DNA of 64,000 nucleotides from G963667425 sp963667425 [NCBI: bacterium] (GTDB taxonomy: Bacteria > UBP6 > UBA1177). The stretch is from assembly GCA_963667425.1 (NCBI GenBank), contig OY763407.1, positions 930,001 through 994,000 of the forward strand, read 5' to 3'. A model generated the notes under the pieces. That model worked only from the letters and a program-made list of their open reading frames with translations, did no database searches and was not told the DNA's origin. Every line of letters starts with the position of its first letter. The stretch's first letter is position 1. Made by a program: the position numbers and the translations under genes. Positions 7,361-15,616 of this stretch are shown piece after piece.

Positions 7361-9223
7361 GTGATTAATTCCGGTAAATTTCTTGTTCAGGAAGAGCCTT
7401 TCTCAGAAATTGTTATTGGCGACACTGCAATCGTAAGGGCAATGGTCGAAGCTGGTGTAAAAGTTGTTACAAGTTATCCTGGAAGCCCGACTCCTGAAAT
7501 AGGAGCTGCCATAGGAACAATTCCTCATGATGAAAGACCTTTTTATTTTGAATATTCAACAAACGAAAAGGTTGCTCTTGAAATCGCATATGGTGCAAGT
7601 ATAAATGGACATTTAAGTACCGTGTTTTTTAAAAGTGTAGGTTTGAATGTTGCTTCGGATACGTTTGTTCAGCTTTCACATATGAATCTGATTGGCGGTA
7701 TGGTTGTTGTTCTTGGTGATGATCCTGGTGCCCATTCTTCACAGAATGAACAGGACAATAGACATTATGCCGAACTTTCCTATATGCCAGTTTTTGAACC
7801 TTCAACTCCTACTGAGATTTATACTTTCTTTAAAAAAGCGGCAGAAATTTCCACAAAAAGGAAAATGCCGGTAATTCTAAGGCTCACAACACATACTTGT
7901 CATCAGAAAGAGAGAGTTTTTTTTGATGGATGGAAGAGAAAGGAATACGATTTTTCTCCTAAATTTAATGTAAGTAATGGTCCATATGTTCCTGTTGCAT
8001 CAGCAGTCTTTCCCCTAAAAAGAAAAGCTCTGGAAAAGCTTGACTCCATTCGTTTCAGCGAAGAGTGTCGTTTTTTCAATCAATATATCAACAACGGAAG
8101 TTCCAGAGGAATCATCACTATGGGAACTACATATCTCTCATTGATGGAACTTGTTAAAAATATCTCAGATAAACCTGATATTCTTAAACTTGGAATGGTG
8201 TATCCACTTTCTGAAGAGGAAATTTTATCTTTTCTTAAATCACATAGAGAAGTAAAAATCCTTGAAGAGCTTGATCCTTGCCTTGAGAAAATGATAAAAG
8301 CTCTTGCTTTTGACAATGGAATTAAATGCAAAATAGTTGGTAAGAATAAAATCTCAGATTTTATAGGAGAATATACACCTGACAAAGTAAGAGAAATTAT
8401 GTCGGAATGCTGGAGCGATATTTTTCCCGCTTCAACTTTTGAAAAGAAAGATATTCCTGTTCCTGCAAGACCAGCTCAGCTTTGCCCGGGCTGCGGTCAC
8501 AGATCGGCATACTATGCCATTAAAAAAGTTCTTGATGAAAACGATATAAAAGTCGGAGATATCGGCTGCCATACACTTGGATTCCTTCCTCCATATAATA
8601 TGGTGCAAATGCTTATGAGCATGGGAGCATCAACCGGAATTGCATCAGGTCTTTCTCTCTTTAATAAGGAAAGAAAGGTTGTATGTTTTCTTGGAGACTC
8701 CACTTTTTTTCATGCAGGAATGCCGGGAATTGTCAATGCTGTTTTCAACAAACACAATATTACACTTATAATACTTGAAAATGGAACAACAGCTATGACA
8801 GGTCATCAGGAACATCCAGGAACAGGTCATAATTTTGATGAAGAGACTGTTGCTCTGCCAATTAAAGACGTTCTTGAAGGATTCGGAATAAAAAATATAA
8901 CAATTGTTGATACTTATCAGCAGAAAAAACTTACAGAAGCTGTAAAAAATGCAGTAAATAAAGAAGGTTTTTCAGTCGTAATTGCAAAACACCCATGTAT
9001 GCTCAAATTTGCAAAATTACAAAAAAGAAAGGGAAGTTTTATCCAGAGACATGTGCATGTTGATAAAGAAACATGCGAACAGATACATGAATGTCTGAAA
9101 TTTTTCGGATGTCCATCTTTCAGTATCAATAACGATATGAGTGTAACTGTCAATAAAGATCTATGTATAGGTGACGGCAGCTGTATTCAGACTTGTCCTG
9201 TTTCTGCAATTAAGTATCAGTGA
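7361..9223 (+). CDS. iorA: Indolepyruvate:ferredoxin oxidoreductase, alpha subunit
   Basis: 620 residues, normal length for IorA. The enzyme oxidatively decarboxylates aryl-pyruvates from transaminated aromatic amino acids to acyl-CoA, reducing ferredoxin. The N-terminal pyrimidine-binding part has SYPGSPTPEIGAAIG (about 39-53); the thiamine pyrophosphate part has QLCPGCGHRSAYYAIKK (about 374-390) and GDSTFFHAGMPGIVNAVFN, then ILENGTTAMTGHQEHPGTG. The C-terminus carries an Fe-S region ending CIGDGSCIQTCPVSAIKY. GTG start with GGAGGTTTAA upstream. It is followed 7 bp later by iorB, the expected partner. Confidence 0.95.
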   Translation: MINSGKFLVQEEPFSEIVIGDTAIVRAMVEAGVKVVTSYPGSPTPEIGAAIGTIPHDERPFYFEYSTNEKVALEIAYGASINGHLSTVFFKSVGLNVASDTFVQLSHMNLIGGMVVVLGDDPGAHSSQNEQDNRHYAELSYMPVFEPSTPTEIYTFFKKAAEISTKRKMPVILRLTTHTCHQKERVFFDGWKRKEYDFSPKFNVSNGPYVPVASAVFPLKRKALEKLDSIRFSEECRFFNQYINNGSSRGIITMGTTYLSLMELVKNISDKPDILKLGMVYPLSEEEILSFLKSHREVKILEELDPCLEKMIKALAFDNGIKCKIVGKNKISDFIGEYTPDKVREIMSECWSDIFPASTFEKKDIPVPARPAQLCPGCGHRSAYYAIKKVLDENDIKVGDIGCHTLGFLPPYNMVQMLMSMGASTGIASGLSLFNKERKVVCFLGDSTFFHAGMPGIVNAVFNKHNITLIILENGTTAMTGHQEHPGTGHNFDEETVALPIKDVLEGFGIKNITIVDTYQQKKLTEAVKNAVNKEGFSVVIAKHPCMLKFAKLQKRKGSFIQRHVHVDKETCEQIHECLKFFGCPSFSINNDMSVTVNKDLCIGDGSCIQTCPVSAIKYQ

Positions 9224-9230
9224 GGTTATT

Positions 9231-9803
9231 ATGAAAGAAATGAATATTTATATAACAGGTGTTGGTGGTCAGGGAATAGGAATGCTCAGTGAAATTATTG
9301 CTAGGGCTGCAGATTATGCAGGATATAAAATTAAAGCTGTAGATACTCACGGTTTAGCGCAGAGAGGAGGAACAGTAACTTCAGAAATAAGAATAGGATA
9401 TGACATCTATTCACCTATTATTGAAAAAGGAAATGCAGATCTTGTAATTGCTCTTGAAAAACATGAAGCTTTAAGGGGTATGAATGAGATGCTCAAAGAT
9501 GGTGGAACTCTTTTATGGTATGACACATCGTGGCAGCCTCTTCCCGTAAGACTTGGAGAAACCAAAGAAGTTTCAGAAAAAGATATTGAATTTGAAGCTT
9601 TATCAAGAAAAATCAGAAATATAAAAGTTCTTGATAAAGATCTTAAAGAAAGCAGAATGCAGAATATAGTTCTGCTTGCACATCTGATAAAAAACAGGCT
9701 TATTGAAAAAATAGATGAAAATATTTGCAAAAAAGTTATGAAAGAACTCATGAATGATAAAATATACTCTATGAATGAAGAAATTATGGAGAAAACCACA
9801 TAA
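9231..9803 (+). CDS. iorB: Indolepyruvate:ferredoxin oxidoreductase, beta subunit
   Basis: 190 residues from the ATG at 9231, which has GAGGTTATT upstream; the longer in-frame extension from 9171 would overlap iorA and is rejected. The gamma-domain signature is clear: YITGVGGQGIGMLSEIIARA (about 6-25) and DTHGLAQRGGTVTSEIRIG (about 40-58), followed by LVIALEKHEALRG. It forms the heterodimer with IorA and is co-transcribed with it. Its presence argues for anaerobic fermentation of aromatic amino acids. Confidence 0.95.
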   Translation: MKEMNIYITGVGGQGIGMLSEIIARAADYAGYKIKAVDTHGLAQRGGTVTSEIRIGYDIYSPIIEKGNADLVIALEKHEALRGMNEMLKDGGTLLWYDTSWQPLPVRLGETKEVSEKDIEFEALSRKIRNIKVLDKDLKESRMQNIVLLAHLIKNRLIEKIDENICKKVMKELMNDKIYSMNEEIMEKTT

Positions 9804-9818
9804 TTTTAAAAATATCCT

Positions 9819-9848
9819 TTGACTTTTAATTATGCTTCGGACTATAAT
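9819..9848 (+). promoter_or_regulatory. Sigma-70-type promoter for the propeptide/metalloprotease pair
   Basis: TTGACT (9819-9824), an 18-bp spacer and a perfect TATAAT (9843-9848) precede the ATG at 9898 by about 50 bp. This supports the start at 9898 rather than the longer frame from 9832. Confidence 0.6.
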
Positions 9849-9897
9849 CCCGCTAAGTTTGGTTGTTGTTTTTATTTTATTTCGGAGGAAATGTTTA

Positions 9898-10503
9898 ATG
9901 AAAAAGATTATTTTATTATCTTTTCTTATGCTCTTTGCTTTTTCGGCTTATGCTGCTGAAAACAATGAAAAAATTGTTTATAATGGAAAAACTATTTCAG
10001 CGGTTGACCATATAAACTACACTGTAACAAACACCCCAGAAGGCTTAACACAGTTTCTTAAGGTAAATTTTGTTGAAAAATACAATCTTGGTAAAGAAAT
10101 AGCACCTGTCTATTTTTCAAAATTTGGTGACAGCAAAAGCAGCGTTTATGCATTTGACTACACCTACAAAGGAATTCCTGTTGAAGGCGGCAGAACATCT
10201 GTTCTTGTAAAAGATGGAAAGGTGATAAGAATAAATAATACTTTAGGTAAAATAGAATTTGATAAAAATTCTCTTATTTCAGACAAGCTTGCTACAGAAA
10301 AAGCTTTTGTTAAATTTTCAGATAAAAAAGTTGAAACTCTTCCAAAACACACATCAGAGCTTGTAGTAATAAAAATGATGGGTAAATTTATTCCGGCATA
10401 TAAAGTACGTTTTCAGCCTGTTTCTCTTCTTGATGGCAGAGTAGTATACATAAATGCTATTAACGGCTCTTACCTTTACACTTCTAACAAAATTATTTAC
10501 TAG
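9898..10503 (+). CDS. Secreted stand-alone protease propeptide-like protein (FTP/PepSY type)
   Basis: 201 residues from the ATG at 9898, preceded by GGAGGAAATGTTTA. Signal peptide MKKIILLSFLMLFAFSAYAA. The rest resembles the N-terminal FTP and PepSY-like propeptides of thermolysin/fungalysin proteases: YFSKFGDSKSSVYAFDYTYK, then GIPVEGGRTSVLVKDGKVIR and a closing strand PAYKVRFQPVSLLDGRVVYI. No catalytic motif is present. The next gene, 12 bp downstream, encodes a secreted zinc protease whose own N-terminus lacks such a propeptide. I infer that this protein acts in trans as foldase or inhibitor of that protease. Confidence 0.6.
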   Translation: MKKIILLSFLMLFAFSAYAAENNEKIVYNGKTISAVDHINYTVTNTPEGLTQFLKVNFVEKYNLGKEIAPVYFSKFGDSKSSVYAFDYTYKGIPVEGGRTSVLVKDGKVIRINNTLGKIEFDKNSLISDKLATEKAFVKFSDKKVETLPKHTSELVVIKMMGKFIPAYKVRFQPVSLLDGRVVYINAINGSYLYTSNKIIY

Positions 10504-10515
10504 GAGGATTAAACG

Positions 10516-12654
10516 ATGAAAAAGATACTTTATTTTCTTGCCGTTATTTCTTCTCTTTTAATCCTTTCATCATGTGATGATGATAAAAAAGACAAACCGG
10601 TAGCAGATAATGACACTATTACTGATAATGATATACCAGATACAGAAACGCCTGATGCGGATGAAGGAAGAGTTCAGAATCCCGATATACCTGAAAACAG
10701 TGATGCAACAGATAATGCTACTGTTTTCGAGTTTAATCCTCTTAAAACCCCGAATGTTATGACAGCTGTTCTTCCATGGATTGCAGCATATGATGATAAT
10801 GAACTTTCAATAAAAGAAAAAGCTTATCTTACAGGTCTCAAAGACGACGAAGGAATAAGAAAACTTAAAGCATACAACTGCCCGGATATTGAAGGATTTG
10901 CAATCGAGATTCCGAAAGAGCTTCTAGGACTTCCTGTAGATCTGAAGGTTCACACATGTTCACCGACTCAGATGGCAAACAAAAACCTTTACGGAAGTTT
11001 TGAATACAACGATTATGAAGATGGAAAAGGTCCTTTTGATGCCTCTCTTCTTACATTTGACAAGATAGATCTTTCAGCAGAAGTTTCAATGTATTATCAT
11101 GCATCAAAGATTTATAAATACCTTGTAGACCTTGGTGTCGAAGGTTTTAAACACCTTGATAACCACGAACAACAGGATGGCTCAATGGAGCCTATAAACC
11201 TTATAGCAAACTTCACAATGCCTGATATGAATGATTATATGGGACTTATGAATGGAACAAACGGAATTGCTGCTTTTGACAATGCTTTCTTTATGCCTAA
11301 TGATCCAATGTATTCAGCTCTTTTTGGAAGTTTCGGAATAAAAGGTGATATGCTCGTTTTCGGTCAGGCAACCTATGGCGATACTGCTTATGATGGCGAA
11401 GTTGTTTATCATGAATTTGGTCATGCAACTATTCACTCAACAGCAAAACTTGAATCAGGCATGAATCCTGACATGTATGGAATATCAAACATACCTGGAG
11501 CAATTCATGAAGGTGTTGCGGATACATTTGCATTTATAATATCTCCTGATCCATGTATGGCTGAGTTTGCTTCTGAAGTATTCAGCAAGCTTGGTGGAGA
11601 ATATACAGAAGATGGTGATTTTGTCTGTATGAGACATGCGGAAAATGAAAATGTTGCAAATGAAGATTTCATTGGTGAAGTTCACTATGATGGAAGACCA
11701 ATGCTTGCAGCAAACTGGGCAATTTATCAGCTTATGAAAGAAAAAGGAATCGGTTCAACAGATAGAGAAACTCTTGACAAATTTGCAAAACTTCTTCTTA
11801 AAACACTCCTTTCAATGGCAGATCCATATGCATATTTCAAAACATATGCTGACTCGATGCTTGCCGTAGCAGCAGCAGATGAAGAACTTAGTGCTATAAC
11901 GACAGATATGGAAAAAATCTTTACAGACAGACATTTCTTTGACGAAATAAGAGCAAGAAGTGCTGAGAAAAAAATTGATATAACCTACACAGGCGGAGCA
12001 AGTGAAAACAGTTCATCAGGAACCTCATTAACAATAACAGAGGGAGATTCAACAGCTAATGTATCTCCATCATACATGCAGTTTTACTATAAAATTCCTG
12101 AAAATATGGATATGATAACCATTTCAGCAACACCTGCCGCATCAGGTTCAAGCCTTACAGGCTCAAGCGGAACTGTTGATTACAAAGTCTTCCTTCGCAA
12201 GGAAGCTCCAATAGAATACAGCTACGGAGCATCAGCCGTTGAAGTTGCATATGATGCAAAAGCTGATATGGAAACAAACACATGGACATTTACAGGACTT
12301 GAAGCAGGTAAGAAATATTACTTCCAGTTCATAAACTATGGAACATCAGAAGGAACGCTAAGCAATATTACTGTTACAGCATCAAAAATGGAAGAAACTC
12401 CTGATGAAGATGTAATAACAGATAATGAAACTTCGGACGATGATACAGCTACTATTGATGAAGATGAAATAGTTCAGGATGAAGATATAACCAACGCTGA
12501 TGAAGATACAGCAGAAACACCAGACGAAGATGTTTTTCCTTCAATTTGCGGTAATGGAGATATTGAAGGCAATGAAGAGTGTGATGACAGCAACCTGGTT
12601 AGTGGAGACGGCTGTTCTTCATTATGTACAATAGAACCACCTGTAACGAAATAA
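10516..12654 (+). CDS. Zinc metalloprotease lipoprotein with acidic linkers and DUF4215 tail
   Basis: 712 residues. The lipoprotein signal (MKKILYFLAVISSLLILSSC, Cys 20) is followed by an acidic Asp/Glu linker. The catalytic site is VVYHEFGHATIHSTAKL (about residues 297-313), an HExxH zinc motif, with the third ligand probably the Glu of GAIHEGVADTFAF about 32 residues later; this is the thermolysin/fungalysin (gluzincin) arrangement. A beta-rich domain follows (ITISATPAASGSSLTGSSGT), then a second acidic linker and a C-terminal DUF4215 Cys-rich repeat (CGNGDIEGNEECDDSN...GDGCSSLC). Likely surface-anchored. Ribosome binding site AGGAGGATTAAACG. A strong hairpin terminator follows. It probably forms an operon with the propeptide gene. 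Confidence 0.85.
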   Translation: MKKILYFLAVISSLLILSSCDDDKKDKPVADNDTITDNDIPDTETPDADEGRVQNPDIPENSDATDNATVFEFNPLKTPNVMTAVLPWIAAYDDNELSIKEKAYLTGLKDDEGIRKLKAYNCPDIEGFAIEIPKELLGLPVDLKVHTCSPTQMANKNLYGSFEYNDYEDGKGPFDASLLTFDKIDLSAEVSMYYHASKIYKYLVDLGVEGFKHLDNHEQQDGSMEPINLIANFTMPDMNDYMGLMNGTNGIAAFDNAFFMPNDPMYSALFGSFGIKGDMLVFGQATYGDTAYDGEVVYHEFGHATIHSTAKLESGMNPDMYGISNIPGAIHEGVADTFAFIISPDPCMAEFASEVFSKLGGEYTEDGDFVCMRHAENENVANEDFIGEVHYDGRPMLAANWAIYQLMKEKGIGSTDRETLDKFAKLLLKTLLSMADPYAYFKTYADSMLAVAAADEELSAITTDMEKIFTDRHFFDEIRARSAEKKIDITYTGGASENSSSGTSLTITEGDSTANVSPSYMQFYYKIPENMDMITISATPAASGSSLTGSSGTVDYKVFLRKEAPIEYSYGASAVEVAYDAKADMETNTWTFTGLEAGKKYYFQFINYGTSEGTLSNITVTASKMEETPDEDVITDNETSDDDTATIDEDEIVQDEDITNADEDTAETPDEDVFPSICGNGDIEGNEECDDSNLVSGDGCSSLCTIEPPVTK

Positions 12655-12665
12655 TTTCTTATGTA

Positions 12666-12694
12666 AAAAAAGCCGCTTTATGCGGCTTTTTTTT
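12666..12694 (+). terminator. Rho-independent terminator after the metalloprotease gene
   Basis: AAAGCCGC-TTTAT-GCGGCTTT hairpin with an A-run before it and nine T residues as tail, ending about 40 bp after the stop codon at 12654. Confidence 0.9.
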
Positions 12695-12722
12695 TGGCTT
12701 TACCCTTCGTAGATAATATAAT
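12694..12722 (+). promoter_or_regulatory. Candidate promoter for the M24 peptidase gene
   Basis: TTGGCT (12694-12699), a 17-bp spacer and a perfect TATAAT (12717-12722), about 33 bp upstream of the chosen start codon at 12755 and directly after the terminator. Confidence 0.45.
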
Positions 12723-12754
12723 CAAAAAGATTTTAACTTCAAATGGAGCAGACA

Positions 12755-13192
12755 ATGAAGCTTTTCACAAAAAAAGAACTTTTAAAAAGGTCTGAAATGT
12801 TTTCAAATCAGCTTTCAGATCACAATATAGATGCAGCAATGCTGACACTAAACAGTGATCTTTTCTACTTTACCGGTTCCGTGCAGAAAGGTGTTTTATT
12901 AATTAAAAAAGACGGCAACGCAATCTGGTTTGTAAGAAAAAACTTTGAAAGAGCCCTATCAGAATCTGAAATCGATATTAAACCTTTTGATTATGATGCA
13001 ATAAAAGCTGAAATAAAAGATTTCAACCGGATAGGCATCCCCTTTGATACAATGACAATCAATGAACTTAAATGGTTTGAATCAAAACTTATGACAAAAA
13101 AAGAGATAGTTGATGTATCACTTCCTCTTGCTCTCTCAAAAACAGTAAAAACCGAAACTGAAATAGAATTCATGAAGAAAGCAGGAAAATGA
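12755..13192 (+). CDS. N-terminal creatinase-type domain of a split M24 (Xaa-Pro-like) peptidase
   Basis: 145 residues from the ATG at 12755, chosen because GGAG lies 6 bp upstream; an earlier ATG at 12743 overlaps that site. The region is the non-catalytic N-terminal domain of prolidase-like enzymes: ALTLNSDLFYFTGSVQKG-like strand (LTLNSDLFYFTGSVQKGVLL) and VKTETEIEFMKKAGK, the linker helix that leads into the M24 domain. The frame stops at TGA in AAAATGAATG and the catalytic domain continues in the next frame from an overlapping ATG. Either a one-base frameshift has split the gene or the halves are made by coupled translation. Confidence 0.75.
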   Translation: MKLFTKKELLKRSEMFSNQLSDHNIDAAMLTLNSDLFYFTGSVQKGVLLIKKDGNAIWFVRKNFERALSESEIDIKPFDYDAIKAEIKDFNRIGIPFDTMTINELKWFESKLMTKKEIVDVSLPLALSKTVKTETEIEFMKKAGK

Positions 13193-13926
13193 ATGCTGCA
13201 ATTCCTGAAGTTGTAAATAGGATATACAAAAAAGGGATGAAAGATATTGAGCTTCAGAGCAAGTTCGATTACATAATGAGAACAGAATACGGGCATGCAG
13301 GTTTTGTCTGGACACGCGGAACAAATATGGATGCCGGAATATCACTGGTTGTAACAGGCAAATCAGCACTTGAACCGACATATACCGATTTTCCTATCGG
13401 AGGAAAAGGGCTCTCACCCTATTTTGCTCAGGGAGTTTCAGGTGAAACAATAGAAAACACTCTTGTTGTTGATTTTATAGGCACATATCATGGATATAAT
13501 GCCGATTCAACAAGAACATTTTTTATAGGAAAACCATCAGAAGAACATGCGGCAATATATAACGATCTTATTGAACTTCTTGAAAAACTTACAGCCTATA
13601 TGACAACTGAAGTAACAGCCGAAGAAAGCTGGAATTACTTAAAAACACTTCTTAACAACTACTCATGGAAAGATAATTTCATGGGGCTTAAACAGAAAGT
13701 AGGTTTTATAGGACATGGAATAGGAAATGAAGTAAATCAGCTTCCGGTAATTGCACCGAGACAGAGAACAACTATCAGGGAAAACATGGTAATAGCTCTT
13801 GAACCTAAAGTATTTATTGAAAATTATGGAATAATAGGACTTGAAAACACATATCATGTTACAAAAGACGGATGGATATCGATAACAGGTGAATTTCCTC
13901 CTCTGGAAGAAATAATACTTAACTGA
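13189..13926 (+). CDS. Catalytic domain of a split M24 metallopeptidase
   Basis: 245 residues with the pita-bread peptidase fold. Candidate metal ligands: the first Asp in TLVVDFIGTYHGYNADSTRT (about 93-112), His in VGFIGHGIGNEVNQLP, and Glu in MVIALEPKVFIENYGIIGLE. The start ATG overlaps the stop of the preceding half by ATGA, and MNAAIPEVVNRIYK is the natural continuation of EFMKKAGK. Inserting one A in the run of four would restore a single ~390-residue enzyme. The ligands appear intact, so the product may still work. The transporter downstream suggests a role in peptide use. Confidence 0.8.
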   Translation: MNAAIPEVVNRIYKKGMKDIELQSKFDYIMRTEYGHAGFVWTRGTNMDAGISLVVTGKSALEPTYTDFPIGGKGLSPYFAQGVSGETIENTLVVDFIGTYHGYNADSTRTFFIGKPSEEHAAIYNDLIELLEKLTAYMTTEVTAEESWNYLKTLLNNYSWKDNFMGLKQKVGFIGHGIGNEVNQLPVIAPRQRTTIRENMVIALEPKVFIENYGIIGLENTYHVTKDGWISITGEFPPLEEIILN

Positions 13927-14054
13927 AACAGTACATTCAAACTAAAATAGACTCTAATAAAAATCTAATAAAAACAAATCTTTTCTTGCTTTTACCCATT
14001 TTTACCGATACGTTTAAGTGCGGTTTTTCTTTTTTTTATATCATAGGAGGACAA

Positions 14055-15614
14055 ATGCCCGACTTTATTGCAAAAGCAAGCAACCTGGATCTTATCATTT
14101 ACGGATTTATACCAATTTTAGCCGGAGCTTTTATCTTTATTATTCATTCGTATATTAAAGGACTTAAGGATTCTCCCAGAGAAATATGGATTTTATTCAG
14201 CTCAAAGCTTATAGAGTATGCTGCATATGGCGCCATGAACATGACCTTTGTACTGTTTCTCTCAAAAGATATAAATCCGCCTCTAAGTGATATGAGTGCT
14301 GGAAGTTTTATTGCCGCATGGTCAATAATAATTACCATGACAACAATGCTTGTTGGATCAATATGCGATGCAATAGGGATAAAAAAGACACTACTCATAG
14401 GAACAGCAACTCTTCTTTTCGGAAGATTCTTTATGCCTCACACAGACAACATAATTGTAGCATCACTTCTTGGATTTGTACCGATGGCATTTGGAACGGC
14501 TATCATGGGACCTGTACTTTCAGTCGGAATTAAAAAATTCACAACAAAAGAAGGAACAACTCTTGGGTTTGGACTTTTTTATACAATGATGAACGTTGGC
14601 TGGGCAACAGGAGCATGGATATTTGACGAAGCAAGAAGTAGTTTTGGAGAATATGCCGGAACAACAGTCCCTATATTTGGTCATCTTTCAACCTATCAGC
14701 TTATATTTCTAATAGGATTTCTTCTGACAATACCGACATTTATACTCGTTCTCCTGATGAGAGATGGCGTTGCCATGACAGAAAAAGGCGTTGTTGTGAC
14801 AAAAGCTGAAAAAACAGGCAAAAAAGCAATAGAAACAGTTAAAACAGCAGTGCATGATACTTTTACAATACTTTCTCAGGTTGTAAAAGAGAAAGCATTC
14901 TGGCGTTTTATCTTCATGCTTGGAGTTCTTGTATTTGTAAGACTTACATTTTACCATTTTCACTATACATTTCCGAAATACGGCATCAGAGTTCTCGGTC
15001 AGGGGGTAAAAATAGGACACATTTACGGAGTTTTAAACCCGACTATAATTATATTCCTCGTTCCATTCGTAGCAGCGCTCACCAAAAAGGTTAAATCTTA
15101 TAAAATGATGGTAATAGGAACATTCTTAAGTGCTTTTTCAGTTTTCATAGCCACATTCCCAAGTGAAATGTGGAGTGGACTGATAGACAGCTGGGTCGGA
15201 GAGCTTGTATACATTAAATTTCTTGGAATAACAGGAGAAAGAATCCCTGAAATTATGGGACTCGTTGTATTTGTAATACTCTTCACAATAGGAGAAGCCT
15301 TCTGGAGTCCTAGACTTATGCAGTTCACAGCTGAAATAGCCCCTAAAGGGAAAGAAGGTACATACATTGCACTTTCATACCTTCCCTATTTTGGAGCAAA
15401 ATTTATAGTCGGACCACTTTCAGGCTGGCTCGTTCACAGATATACACCGACTGATATGGCAGGAAATCCGCTTCCATCATACCCTGAACACTACATGGTA
15501 TGGATATGGATAGGAGGAATGGCAATAATAACACCTCTTGGACTTGTAATATTCAGAAAACTTTTCAAGAAAAGCGAACAGGAGCAGGAAGCTCTAAACG
15601 CAGAAACCAAATAA
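14055..15614 (+). CDS. Major facilitator superfamily transporter, POT/peptide-transporter-like
   Basis: 519 residues from the ATG at 14055, which has AGGAGGACAA upstream; an upstream extension from 13986 lacks a ribosome binding site. About 12-14 membrane segments are visible, with MFS loop motif A-like sequence GSICDAIGIKKTLLIGTATL (about 99-118). The late segment GEAFWSPRLMQFTAEIAPKG and YLPYFGAKFIVGPLSGWLVH resembles proton-dependent oligopeptide transporters. Its position after an M24 peptidase fits uptake of peptides followed by cleavage, which is inference. It is convergent with malQ, with only 2 bp between the stop codons. Confidence 0.8.
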   Translation: MPDFIAKASNLDLIIYGFIPILAGAFIFIIHSYIKGLKDSPREIWILFSSKLIEYAAYGAMNMTFVLFLSKDINPPLSDMSAGSFIAAWSIIITMTTMLVGSICDAIGIKKTLLIGTATLLFGRFFMPHTDNIIVASLLGFVPMAFGTAIMGPVLSVGIKKFTTKEGTTLGFGLFYTMMNVGWATGAWIFDEARSSFGEYAGTTVPIFGHLSTYQLIFLIGFLLTIPTFILVLLMRDGVAMTEKGVVVTKAEKTGKKAIETVKTAVHDTFTILSQVVKEKAFWRFIFMLGVLVFVRLTFYHFHYTFPKYGIRVLGQGVKIGHIYGVLNPTIIIFLVPFVAALTKKVKSYKMMVIGTFLSAFSVFIATFPSEMWSGLIDSWVGELVYIKFLGITGERIPEIMGLVVFVILFTIGEAFWSPRLMQFTAEIAPKGKEGTYIALSYLPYFGAKFIVGPLSGWLVHRYTPTDMAGNPLPSYPEHYMVWIWIGGMAIITPLGLVIFRKLFKKSEQEQEALNAETK

Positions 15615-15616
15615 AC

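Noticed and set aside
9171-9230. Upstream extension of iorB
   Set aside because: It would overlap iorA and has no ribosome binding site, while ATG 9231 has one and starts at the conserved sequence.
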